DNA of 64,000 nt from Oceanospirillum maris DSM 6286 (GCF_000422865.1 NZ_AUGW01000020.1:1-64000), one strand, 5' to 3'; counted from the stretch's first letter, positions 47,892 to 55,824 are shown. Made by a program: numbers and translations. The notes: generated by a model from the letters alone, not told the origin.

Positions 47892-48254
47892 TCAAACTCC
47901 TGCGTTCTTATAACCCTTGAGCTCAGGGGTTTGAAACCTAAGTAATGACTTATGACCAATACCCTGATCTTCTAGGCTTTTATCTAACTGTGGTTTAAAA
48001 GGTTCGTTATCTAATAGCCAAGTGGCTGTTTCCCAATTAATTTTGCTGTATTCAGGGTGCACAGCAAAACCCTCAGACATTACCTTGTCTCTTAGGTCTG
48101 AAAAAGTGGTGGTTGGTGGTAGTGGGTAGGCAAAAGCAGCACAAAACATTAGGTGATGATCCCAACCCACATAAACAATTTGATTGCCATGAAAGTTTTC
48201 AAAACGATCTTTTGCTTCAAATTTATAATCAGGTGTTATAGCGACGACTGACAT
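47892..48254 (-). CDS. dmpO: Phenol hydroxylase gamma subunit (P4)
   Basis: Small subunit of the (alpha-beta-gamma)2 diiron hydroxylase. The 120-residue protein begins MSVVAITPDYKFEAKDRFENF and continues with YVGWDHHLMFCAAFA, matching P4 of the dmp and related operons. I chose the second ATG (48254), which fits homologue length and has GGGA nine bases upstream; an ATG nine bases earlier (48263) is in frame. Confidence 0.94.
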   Translation of the reverse strand: MSVVAITPDYKFEAKDRFENFHGNQIVYVGWDHHLMFCAAFAYPLPPTTTFSDLRDKVMSEGFAVHPEYSKINWETATWLLDNEPFKPQLDKSLEDQGIGHKSLLRFQTPELKGYKNAGV

Positions 48255-48338
48255 GGTATTCATTCCCGTTTTAGGGAGCTGCTAGGCTAAAATTCCCTAA
48301 CAGCTCTATTTTTTTATTATTCAGGTTGTAATAATTAA

Positions 48339-49847
48339 TTAAGCAACGCCTTTGCTTTTCCATTCATTCCAGCGTTTCTCATCAGGTGAACCTTTGAAGT
48401 CCATATTGTCTTCACCTAGATTCATCTTGTAGTACTCACGCAAAACAGTTTCTACATCGGCACCACCACAGTTGCCCTGATAAATTTGGTGAACTGGCAG
48501 CCAGGACTGCACATATTTTTCAGGTTCTTCATCAAAAATATGTTTACAGCCATCTGAACAGAAATGGTATTTCTCACCTTCAAAATCACTCGAACGGTAA
48601 GCAATTTGAGTAGGATCATCCATCTCGGTAAAGCCCATAGGTATCTGGCAGGTAGTGCAAAGTTGAGGTAAGCCATTAGTGTAAAAACGCTCACCTCTAT
48701 CTTCCATTTCCTTCGCTAGCTCCCAACGTGGGCGATAGTATTTATCAAAGGTGTCTGGGTACTTTTCACTTAACCAGTCCATTTCTTCTGCACTAGGAAT
48801 TGAAGTATGGAAGCCTGCAGCATGGCCATGGGTGTAGAAAATCCACCAAGCCTGATGAGAAATGTGTTCTTTTTCTTTAGCAGTGGTTTCAACAAACTTG
48901 GGCATACGAATACCGTAACGGGCTAAATCTTTGAACAATGCACCACCTGCATCTTCAAAATAAACTTCCCAAGCTTCTTTCCAAGACATCACCTTATTAG
49001 GCAACATGTAATCCATCATCATGGCGACAATGGCTAGTAAACGCGTACCACGCCAAAACCACTTATCAATCCACTTTTGTACAATGGGAACGTTGTCTTC
49101 ATGCTGTTCTAGTAGGAATTTAATAATTTCTAAACCCAAGGTCATATGACGCGCTTCATCTGACTGAGCAGAGAAACCAAAAGTACAAGTTGCCATATCA
49201 CCATTGTGTGCAGCACCTGACATAAAGGGTACAAACAAGAGATTGGTTAAAACGTATTCAAAGCTAAAACTGATAGCTATTAAGAACTCGAAAGGACCGG
49301 CTGAACGTGCATCGTCAAAGAAAGACTTAGGTACCGACAAGTACCAAACACGGTCATGCATGTGTGTCCAATCTTGAAAGCCATCAAAGAACTTGTTGTA
49401 ATGGCTCATAGCATGAATTTGAGTTTGAACGTGACGCAACTCATCAATGGATTGCATTTGGCAAGCAACACGCGCACCCGCACCGCCAAATTGGCGACCC
49501 ACATGGGCATAACCTTGGAAAGCTTGATACTCAAGTGGTGAAACACCCGTTAAAAACACTTTGATTGCGTTTACATAACGTGCATCGCTCACGTTTAAAT
49601 GGCCATTATTTTGTGAAAAAGCATCAAAAATTGCGTAGAGTTTTTTCTCTTTTTCTGCCTGATACTTCCAATAAGCATCCATAGTTAAACGAAAAGGGTC
49701 TTCCCACTTAGACCAGTCAGTAATTTTAATGCCTTCAAACTCTTCGTAAGGAAATGCTTTTTTACGATCAGCGTAATCATAATCCCAGTCTAAATCGCGG
49801 GTTAGAGCACGATACTTGTCTTTCAAATTAAGTTTTTTGGCAACCAT
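48339..49847 (-). CDS. dmpN: Phenol hydroxylase alpha (catalytic) subunit (P3)
   Basis: Large subunit with the carboxylate-bridged diiron centre that inserts oxygen into phenol to give catechol. The 502 residues show the paired four-helix-bundle motifs: E106, E136 and H139 (IDELRHVQ), then E197, E231 and H234 (SDEARHMTLG). A C-terminal YHS-like zinc region follows (about 400-450, CTTC and FCSDGC). All ligands are present, so the enzyme should be active. Confidence 0.98.
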   Translation of the reverse strand: MVAKKLNLKDKYRALTRDLDWDYDYADRKKAFPYEEFEGIKITDWSKWEDPFRLTMDAYWKYQAEKEKKLYAIFDAFSQNNGHLNVSDARYVNAIKVFLTGVSPLEYQAFQGYAHVGRQFGGAGARVACQMQSIDELRHVQTQIHAMSHYNKFFDGFQDWTHMHDRVWYLSVPKSFFDDARSAGPFEFLIAISFSFEYVLTNLLFVPFMSGAAHNGDMATCTFGFSAQSDEARHMTLGLEIIKFLLEQHEDNVPIVQKWIDKWFWRGTRLLAIVAMMMDYMLPNKVMSWKEAWEVYFEDAGGALFKDLARYGIRMPKFVETTAKEKEHISHQAWWIFYTHGHAAGFHTSIPSAEEMDWLSEKYPDTFDKYYRPRWELAKEMEDRGERFYTNGLPQLCTTCQIPMGFTEMDDPTQIAYRSSDFEGEKYHFCSDGCKHIFDEEPEKYVQSWLPVHQIYQGNCGGADVETVLREYYKMNLGEDNMDFKGSPDEKRWNEWKSKGVA

Positions 49848-49877
49848 TGTATTTACCTTCTTATTATTGTGTTTGGC

Positions 49878-50147
49878 TTAAACATTCCAGCTAAGGCGAA
49901 GCTGGTCTTCATCTTCATCAACATTACCGCCTAGGGTAATTAAGCTTAGGTGTAATTCTTGTACATCCCATTCACGACCAATTTTTTCTTCTACAGTTTC
50001 ACGAAGTACAACCAACTCACCTTCATTCTCAATACGAATCATGGCCGGTTGATTGATAACGGTCGCACTAGGGTTATCTTCTGAAATAGCTTCTACGATA
50101 TAACGAGAATCGTCGTTATCTTGAAGTGCTAAATAAACCTTAGACAT
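49878..50147 (-). CDS. dmpM: Phenol hydroxylase regulatory (effector) protein (P2)
   Basis: Cofactorless effector protein that binds the hydroxylase and couples electron use to oxygenation. It has 89 residues, the standard size, with the typical VYLALQDNDDSRYIVEAI start and EKIGREWDVQELHLSLITLGG segment. AAGGAG lies before the ATG, and the gene is nine bases after dmpL. Confidence 0.96.
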   Translation of the reverse strand: MSKVYLALQDNDDSRYIVEAISEDNPSATVINQPAMIRIENEGELVVLRETVEEKIGREWDVQELHLSLITLGGNVDEDEDQLRLSWNV

Positions 50148-50156
50148 GTTGACTCC

Positions 50157-51146
50157 TTAGCGGGTAATACCAATTTTTTTGAGGCGTGCTTCTAACAATG
50201 CATCTGCAATATCAAGTGCATCACCCTTATCTAACATAGCCGCAATAACAGGCCTTAAAGCCGCTAATGTTTTTACTCGCCATTGCTGAACCCACTCTTC
50301 AAGCAGTGCGCGGTTATCTTCAGACTCACTTGCTACGGTTTTTAAAACACTGTCCAACCAACGACTAGAATCTTTATTCCAGACCTGCATGAATTCAGTG
50401 AGTAGAGCTACATCTCGACCACCCATAACTGCTAATTTTTGATCTAGCTGTTCATAGAAAAGATTAAAAACCAACGTATCGACGACTAGATCTTGAGCAA
50501 TAAAAACCTCAAACCAGTCTTCAACAGTGGTCATTTCTTCACACAAAGCTCGCATGCCTTGCCAGGCAGGATTTTTTAGCCACTCTTGTTTTGCTGTAGC
50601 TAAGGATTCAGAACTATTGCCGTCTAATAACAAGCCGATTCTGGAAAGATACTGAGCGTTACCTAGTCTATCCATTGCGTTATATAACAGCGCCTGAGTA
50701 ATTGCGGTGCCATACCCAAAAGCACAGCCATACATATTGTTTAGATTCGCCGTATGTTCAACATGACGTAAAGGAATCAGGTAGGTAATTAGGTGAGATT
50801 TAACTTCTTCAGGTAAATGTTCAGTTAAACCACGCTTATCAAAAAAGCTGTAATTAGTTTCTGTTGCCTCTTGATGCTTGGCTCGTTGCTGTACATAAGT
50901 ACCGTAGTAAAACTGGCGTGGATCTTTAAGATCGTACCAATCTTCCATTTTTATTTGTGTACGACTTTTATCATTCAACTCATACTGCGGCTGCCATAAA
51001 GGACGGTAATGAAAGTTCGTTTCGCCTTGTAAGTCATAGGTTGCTTCTTGATAACGTGAAGCAGGCTTATCACCAAAGCGCCGTTCAATGTTGGCAAAAG
51101 TATTGCGTATTGGCTGTAAAGTTGCTGTTTTTATTTCAATTGTCAT
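50157..51146 (-). CDS. dmpL: Phenol hydroxylase beta subunit (P1)
   Basis: Structural partner of DmpN in the hydroxylase. The 329 residues show the ferritin-like fold without diiron ligands and the conserved WYDLKDPRQFYYGTYVQQRAKHQEA segment. AAGAGC precedes the ATG. It lies between dmpK and dmpM in the usual order. Confidence 0.97.
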   Translation of the reverse strand: MTIEIKTATLQPIRNTFANIERRFGDKPASRYQEATYDLQGETNFHYRPLWQPQYELNDKSRTQIKMEDWYDLKDPRQFYYGTYVQQRAKHQEATETNYSFFDKRGLTEHLPEEVKSHLITYLIPLRHVEHTANLNNMYGCAFGYGTAITQALLYNAMDRLGNAQYLSRIGLLLDGNSSESLATAKQEWLKNPAWQGMRALCEEMTTVEDWFEVFIAQDLVVDTLVFNLFYEQLDQKLAVMGGRDVALLTEFMQVWNKDSSRWLDSVLKTVASESEDNRALLEEWVQQWRVKTLAALRPVIAAMLDKGDALDIADALLEARLKKIGITR

Positions 51147-51177
51147 CAGCTCTTACCCATCGGTTATTTTATTGTTA

Positions 51178-51486
51178 TTAAGCGGACCGGTTGCGATTTT
51201 GGGACATCAGCGTGTCCTCATCGCCATAGCGCCATTTCTCCAGCTCTGCATCAACCTCAGCCATTTGTTCATCAGTCATATGAACAACAGCATTATTTGT
51301 GCAAAAAACTTTGAAGACAGTAGGCGGCATAATTAACTCTACAAATAGGGAAGGTTCTCCTATAGCAAAGTCAAACTCTACAAAGCGAGCATCAGGCTTG
51401 CTGCGTACTCGTATGTACTTAGTGAGACTTGGTAAACCATAGCTAGGTGCAAGAGACTGCCTCTGTACAGTTTGTAAATGTGACAT
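51178..51486 (-). CDS. dmpK: Phenol hydroxylase assembly protein (P0)
   Basis: First gene of the phenol operon. In Pseudomonas CF600, DmpK is needed for growth on phenol and helps assemble the apo-hydroxylase with iron. The 102-residue protein has YIRVRSKPDARFVEFDFAIGEPSLFVELIMP, typical of the P0 family. AGGGGAA precedes the ATG, which lies about 45 bases after the predicted sigma-54 transcription start. Confidence 0.93.
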   Translation of the reverse strand: MSHLQTVQRQSLAPSYGLPSLTKYIRVRSKPDARFVEFDFAIGEPSLFVELIMPPTVFKVFCTNNAVVHMTDEQMAEVDAELEKWRYGDEDTLMSQNRNRSA

Positions 51487-51542
51487 TCTAGATTCCCCTA
51501 TTTTTTATTTTTGGGCTTGTCATTTATCTACACATACATCTT

Positions 51543-51558
51543 TGCAACCAGCGTGCCA
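51543..51558 (-). promoter_or_regulatory. Sigma-54 (-24/-12) promoter of the phenol operon
   Basis: On the minus strand the sequence TGGCAC-GCTGG-TTGCA is an exact match to the sigma-54 consensus TGGCAC-N5-TTGCA. It is 57 bases upstream of the dmpK ATG and points toward the operon. Confidence 0.93.
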
Positions 51559-51666
51559 GAAAAGAAAATAAAAACATAACCCTTTGTTTTACATGCATTT
51601 ATTCATCAAAACACAGCCAAAAATATTTTTTTAATTTGCTAGCATGAAGAATAAAAAGCTATAAGT

Positions 51667-51682
51667 TTGATCAAAAGATCAA
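51667..51682. promoter_or_regulatory. Upstream activating sequence 1 for the phenol regulator
   Basis: Palindrome TTGATCAAAAGATCAA, in the TTGATCAATTGATCAA style of DmpR/XylR sites, centred about 130 bases upstream of the -12 element. Confidence 0.88.
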
Positions 51683-51696
51683 CCCAAATTACTGAA

Positions 51697-51712
51697 TTGA
51701 TCTTTTGATCAA
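51697..51712. promoter_or_regulatory. Upstream activating sequence 2 for the phenol regulator
   Basis: Palindrome TTGATCTTTTGATCAA lies 30 bases, centre to centre, from the first, i.e. about three helical turns on the same DNA face, as for XylR/DmpR hexamer assembly. Confidence 0.88.
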
Positions 51713-51830
51713 ACTACTAAGTTATGGCTGTTTTTTTAAATACAGAGGATAAAAATTTAAAATTAATTAGGGGTATACTGGGTCTAATAGCAAAATCTAC
51801 AACAACTACAAATAGCTAGGTACAACCGCC

Positions 51831-53540
51831 GTGTCTAAACAAAACTTACAGCTGCCAAATTTCGAACAGCTTTTAAAAAAACTAAAATTCAACCCTGAAG
51901 AAGGTAAAATTTGGCTAGCTGAACAACGCTCCGTTTTGATGAGCCTAGGTGCCTTATCTAGTTTTAGAAAAGAAATCCTTACAACCCTTGGTCAAGAAAG
52001 AGGTAAAGGTTTCTTTATGCGACTGGGCTACTTTTCAGGGTTAAAAGATGCAGAGCTAGCACTTGATATTGAAAAAGATTCCGAACCCGATCAAGCATTT
52101 TTAGTAGGGCCAATGCTGCACAATTTACGTGGCATGGTTAAAGCAATTCCACTAGTACTTGAGTGTGACCTAGAGAAAAAACACTTTTATGCTGAGTTTG
52201 AATGGGTCGATTCTTTTGAGGTAGAAATATGTAGAACTTCCCTAGGCCAGCTAAATGAGCCTGCTTGCTGGATACTACTGGGGTATGCTTGCGCTTATTC
52301 CAGCCACTTTGCGGGTATGGACATCCAGTTCAGAGAAGTCGAGTGTTGTGGGCAAGGAGATCACCAATGCCGTATTGTTGGCAAACTAGCTACTGAATGG
52401 CCAGACCACGAAGAGTTCAGTTTATTATTTAGAGAAGCACCTTTAATAGATGAGCTTTATGAACTGCAGTCACGCCTTGCTGATTTAGAACAAACACTCG
52501 CCTACAACCCTGAAAGCATGTATAGAGCACTGGGTGAAGCCCCTCCCTTTACCAGTGCTCTGGCTATGATTGATAAAGGTGCTAATTCTGAAGTAACTAT
52601 GCTGCTATTGGGTGAAACTGGCACAGGTAAAGAAGTACTTGCGCGACGTGTGCATAGCATGAGCCAACGTAATGACCAGCCTTTTGTGGCTGTTAACTGT
52701 GCAGCCATTCCACCTGAATTAATTGAATCTGAGCTTTTTGGTGTTGAAAAAGGTGCTTATACCGGTGCAACCCAATCGCGTAAAGGGCGCTTTGAGCGTG
52801 CCAATGGTGGCACAATTTTTTTAGACGAAATTATTGAACTCAGTGCCCGCGCTCAGGCTGCTTTACTACGTACTTTACAAGAAGGTGAAATAGAGCGAGT
52901 AGGCGATAACCAGACTCGTAAAATTGATGTAAGGGTAGTTGCTGCCACCAATGAAGATTTAGCTATTGCTGTAAAAGAAGGCCGATTTAGGCAGGATCTT
53001 TTCTACCGCATTAATGCCTATACCGTGATTATTCCACCCTTAAGAGAACGTAAAAATGATATTATTTTACTTGCAGAACACTTCCGCAAACGTTATGAAA
53101 AACAATATAAGAAAACCACGCTAGGGTTTACTGATTTAGCTATAGAGGCTCTGCATAGTTATAATTGGCCAGGCAATATCCGTGAACTAGAAAATACCAT
53201 AGAGCGCGGTATAATTTTAACCGATGATCAAAACTCCATTACCGAACTTACGCTTTTTAATACAGGTCACTCATCTTTAGATGTAAGTGCAGGTGATGTT
53301 CGTAAAATTAATCAGCAATCCGGTCAGATCGAAACAATTGATAGCAAAAGCTATCTAAAAAATACCCTAGCTGAACAAGTACTTTACAACCAAATTAGCC
53401 TAACTGAATTAGAAGAAACACTTATCGAAAAGGCAATGGATCAGTCCATAGGCAAAGTATCCGTTGCAGCAAGACTACTAGGCTTAAGCAGAGCAGCTTT
53501 TGCTTATCGGTTAAAAAGAATTGATGATGCTAAGAAGTAA
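51831..53540 (+). CDS. dmpR: Sigma-54-dependent phenol-responsive activator (DmpR/MopR family)
   Basis: Senses phenol and activates the divergent operon. The 569 residues comprise an XylR-N/V4R sensor (about 20-205), a linker, an AAA+ domain (Walker A GETGTGKE 261-268, Walker B IFLDE 329-333) and a Fis-type helix-turn-helix (541-563). The sensor keeps the zinc set C146, E169, C172, C180 with the exact spacing of MopR, and H97 and W125 at the places of the MopR phenol-contacting His106 and Trp134. The sigma-54 contact loop reads GAYTGA (308-313) rather than GAFTGA. Start codon GTG. Phenol sensing is well supported by these residues. Confidence 0.95.
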   Translation: MSKQNLQLPNFEQLLKKLKFNPEEGKIWLAEQRSVLMSLGALSSFRKEILTTLGQERGKGFFMRLGYFSGLKDAELALDIEKDSEPDQAFLVGPMLHNLRGMVKAIPLVLECDLEKKHFYAEFEWVDSFEVEICRTSLGQLNEPACWILLGYACAYSSHFAGMDIQFREVECCGQGDHQCRIVGKLATEWPDHEEFSLLFREAPLIDELYELQSRLADLEQTLAYNPESMYRALGEAPPFTSALAMIDKGANSEVTMLLLGETGTGKEVLARRVHSMSQRNDQPFVAVNCAAIPPELIESELFGVEKGAYTGATQSRKGRFERANGGTIFLDEIIELSARAQAALLRTLQEGEIERVGDNQTRKIDVRVVAATNEDLAIAVKEGRFRQDLFYRINAYTVIIPPLRERKNDIILLAEHFRKRYEKQYKKTTLGFTDLAIEALHSYNWPGNIRELENTIERGIILTDDQNSITELTLFNTGHSSLDVSAGDVRKINQQSGQIETIDSKSYLKNTLAEQVLYNQISLTELEETLIEKAMDQSIGKVSVAARLLGLSRAAFAYRLKRIDDAKK

Positions 53541-53604
53541 TTTGAAATAGATAAGGGAGCAATCGTAATAGGGACATATCACAGTCCCATTTAGAGGCTA
53601 ATAA

Positions 53605-53735
53605 TGGGCTGTTCTGGTTGAATATACGGACACCTCAAGAAGAGATAAACTCTTCATAACAAGAGGTGTTAACCATGACGGCAAAATGAAGCTACAAGCA
53701 ATATCCTCAAGAGTTCAAGGAAGAGGCGGTAGTGT
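53605..53735 (+). mobile_element. IS3-family remnant (left end)
   Basis: A leader with AAGAGGTGTT leads into an ATG at 53675 whose frame reads MTAK-stop-SYKQYPQEFKEEAVV, the start of an IS3-type OrfA with an early stop codon. The similarity ends abruptly near 53735 where IS256-like sequence begins. The outer end is approximate. Confidence 0.6.
53675..53734 (+). pseudogene. Truncated IS3-family OrfA start
   Basis: Twenty codons with an internal TGA at codon 5; SYKQYPQEFKEEAV is the typical N-terminal pattern (YS.EFKEEAV) of IS3 OrfA helix-turn-helix proteins. No downstream OrfA or OrfB is left. Confidence 0.6.
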
Positions 53736-53787
53736 TCAAAATTCTGTGTCACCGCTATAGTTAACCCTCTACAGGGAATGGCACATT

Positions 53788-54280
53788 ATGTCTGATAAAT
53801 ACGAAATCGACATTCAAGCCTTCGCTAAGGCGCTTCAGTCCGGTCAAGGTCTCAATGGCAAAGATGGCCTGCTGACACCACTGATCAAACAAATTACCGA
53901 AGCCGCTTTGGGGGCTGAACTGGATGAGCATATGGCTCAGGATGACCAGCTCAATCGCAAAAACGGTATCTCCCGAAAAACCATTAAAACAGCCTCTGGG
54001 TCGTTTGATCTGGACACGCCTCGTGACCGTAATGGCTCATTTGAGCCTCAGACCGTTAAAAAATATCAGACCCGACTGACCGATGAGATGGAGCGCAATA
54101 TCATCTCTCTGTTCGCTCTGGGCAACAGCTATCAGAGCATCCGAGACTATCTGCTAGAGATGTACGGCACTGAAGGCACCATTAAGGCCATTACTGACCG
54201 TTTAGTGCCCGAGCTTAGAAGCTTGGCAAGAACGTGAACTAGAAGTGGTTTACCCCTTTGTCTGGCTGGATGCGATTTGA
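53788..54280 (+). pseudogene. Truncated, frameshifted IS256-family transposase
   Basis: The first 149 codons encode the N-terminal third of an IS256-type transposase (LIKQITEAALGAELDEHM, KNGISRKTIKTASGSFDLDTPRDRNGSFEP, and TDEMERNIISLFALGNSYQSIRDYL). The frame then breaks near 54220, and the +1 frame continues AWQERELEVVYPFVWLDAI before ending at a stop exactly where the catalytic core would begin. The remaining two thirds are absent, so it is inactive. The IS left end probably starts near 53736. Confidence 0.88.
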
Positions 54281-54400
54281 CTAGAATAGGCCTTGGTAGT
54301 AACTAGGCTTGTGAGGCTTAAGGCTGTATTTACAGTAGTAGTTCTCTACCCTACCAGTTAAAGATAGTGTCGTTCCAAGATTGTAATTGCGTTTAGACAT
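54281..54400 (-). CDS. Possible small or truncated open frame at the island's right edge
   Basis: A 39-codon frame (MSKRNYNLGTTLSLTGRVEN...) starts from an ATG with AAGGAAG four to five bases upstream. Its 3' end abuts the broken IS256 remnant, so it may be the 5' fragment of a disrupted gene. The ribosome site is strong, the product is not recognised, and coding status is uncertain. Confidence 0.35.
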   Translation of the reverse strand: MSKRNYNLGTTLSLTGRVENYYCKYSLKPHKPSYYQGLF

Positions 54401-54401
54401 T

Positions 54402-54428
54402 ATGACTTCCTTTTAAATAAGAAGTCAT
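54402..54428. repeat. Inverted repeat at the right edge of the island
   Basis: ATGACTTC/GAAGTCAT arms separated by 11 A/T bases, 14 bases before the right direct repeat. One arm holds the ribosome site of the small leftward frame. Confidence 0.6.
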
Positions 54429-54442
54429 GACGGTAAATGGAT

Positions 54443-54461
54443 GGTTATTCAATTTTGGGGG
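54443..54461 (+). repeat. Right copy of direct repeat flanking the phenol island
   Basis: GGTTATTCAATTTTGGGGG matches the copy after trmH (36801-36819) at 17 of 19 bases, same orientation, 17 bases before the marR stop codon. Confidence 0.6.
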
Positions 54462-54478
54462 TTATTTTTTATGGCATT

Positions 54479-54910
54479 TCAATCCTTCGCGAGATTTTTC
54501 ATCATGGCTTGCGCTACCTTGATAAAAGTCTCCAGATCTTCCTTATCAACCCCTCGCGTCATCTGGTTTTGCATGGTCTTAGAAATTGACAGCAAGCTTT
54601 CTTGTACTGCCTCGCCTTGAGGTGTTAGAACGAGCAGCTGACTCCGTTTATCGTCAGGATTCGACTCCTTTTTGACAAGTCCTTGATCAATAAGCCCCTT
54701 AATCAAACGAGTAATCTGTGCTTTGTCACGCTTGCAGAGGTTTGCAATATCGATTGCCGTGCAAGATTGATGCTTATGGATAATCTTCAGAACCCTAACA
54801 TGCATAGGGGCAATGCCAAGCTGCTGCGTCTCAAGTTGAGTACCAAGCTGTTGTTTGATGGCGTGTGCTAAATAAAACGTCGTTTCGATAGAGGTGGCGT
54901 TAGACATCAT
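54479..54910 (-). CDS. MarR-family transcriptional regulator
   Basis: Winged-helix dimer of 143 residues: dimer helices at both ends, helix-turn-helix at about 50-75 (TAIDIANLCKRDKAQITRLIKGLIDQGLV) and wing with KKESNPDDKRSQLLVLT. It is divergent from the siderophore-reductase-like gene with a 174-base gap that holds two matching palindromes, so it probably controls that gene and itself. The ligand is unknown. GGAG lies six bases before the first of two adjacent ATGs. It is the first chromosomal gene right of the island. Confidence 0.92.
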   Translation of the reverse strand: MMSNATSIETTFYLAHAIKQQLGTQLETQQLGIAPMHVRVLKIIHKHQSCTAIDIANLCKRDKAQITRLIKGLIDQGLVKKESNPDDKRSQLLVLTPQGEAVQESLLSISKTMQNQMTRGVDKEDLETFIKVAQAMMKNLAKD

Positions 54911-54932
54911 GCAAGCTCCTTAGATTACTTGG

Positions 54933-54945
54933 TTGACAGTATCAA
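54933..54945. promoter_or_regulatory. Operator-like palindrome 1 (TTGA-N5-TCAA)
   Basis: TTGACAGTATCAA, just upstream of marR. Together with the similar site 29 bases away it fits a MarR dimer pair. Confidence 0.5.
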
Positions 54946-54961
54946 TTAGATTGTAATACAG

Positions 54962-54974
54962 TTGATTTTATCAA
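54962..54974. promoter_or_regulatory. Operator-like palindrome 2 (TTGA-N5-TCAA)
   Basis: TTGATTTTATCAA, same half-sites and spacing as palindrome 1, about three helical turns away in the marR/flavoprotein divergent region. Confidence 0.5.
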
Positions 54975-55084
54975 CCATATTGCAGCCAAAAGCAAGGATA
55001 ACAGGTTGGCACGTGAAGGCGAACATCAATTCAATGAAGCGAGTTCGAGCAATTTATGGCTAGCTAACGGAAAAGGTCTCAAGC

Positions 55085-55795
55085 ATGAAAAAAATGAGAA
55101 TGGCACACGTTGCTCAGATTGAAGATATTAGTCCGCATATGCGTCGTATAGTCTTGAAAGGTGATGATTTAAACGACTTCCCAACGGGCAAAGAAGGTGC
55201 ACATTTTAAAGCCATTTTTCCTCAGACAGGGGAGGCAATACCCAAGCTTGGTACTTATCCCGGTTTTAAAAAGTGGATGCGCTCTTATACGGTTCGCAGG
55301 TTTGATGATCAAAGCAAAGCGTTAACCGTCGACTTTGCGGTAAACGACCATGAAGGGTTGGCGACTAACTGGGCAAAGCACGCGAAAAAGGGTGATCTTC
55401 TCGGTGTTGCAGGCCCGGGGGACACCAAGTACACCGACTATCACGCGGCTTGGCACTTACTCGTGGCGGATCTTACCGCACTGCCTGCGGCGGGGGCCAT
55501 TATGGAAAAACTACCAAAAACGGCAGTGGGTACCGCCTTTATTCAGGTGCCAACAGAAGGTGATAAGCAAGTTATAGCCGCGCCAGAAGGTATTACTATT
55601 AACTGGGTTATAAACCGAGATTTAAGTCAGAAAGCACTGCTTCAAGCGGTTGAAAATATGCAATGGCTTGAGGGAACGCCGGCTATATTTATCGCCGCAG
55701 AAAGCAGTCATATGATGGCCGTAAGACAGTATGTAAAAACCAAACCAGGCTACTCTAAAGAGCAAACCTACGCCTCAGGCTATTGGAAAATTTAA
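55085..55795 (+). CDS. Siderophore-interacting flavoprotein (ViuB-like)
   Basis: FAD-binding ferric-siderophore reductase family member of 236 residues. The FAD motif RSYTVRRFD (about 66-74), VDFAVNDHEG, and LLVADLTALPAAGAI of the NAD(P)-side domain are present, and the C-terminal YASGYWKI is typical. In the family it releases iron from siderophores in the cytosol. No siderophore synthesis or TonB genes are nearby, and control by the divergent MarR is unusual for an iron gene, so a different substrate is possible. Confidence 0.88.
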   Translation: MKKMRMAHVAQIEDISPHMRRIVLKGDDLNDFPTGKEGAHFKAIFPQTGEAIPKLGTYPGFKKWMRSYTVRRFDDQSKALTVDFAVNDHEGLATNWAKHAKKGDLLGVAGPGDTKYTDYHAAWHLLVADLTALPAAGAIMEKLPKTAVGTAFIQVPTEGDKQVIAAPEGITINWVINRDLSQKALLQAVENMQWLEGTPAIFIAAESSHMMAVRQYVKTKPGYSKEQTYASGYWKI

Positions 55796-55824
55796 GCCTA
55801 GAGTGGGAGTCTGGTGCTTGATCT

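Noticed and set aside
53574-53596. Terminator after the phenol regulator gene
   Set aside because: GGGAC/GTCCC is only a 5-bp stem with no T-tract; too weak to list as a terminator.
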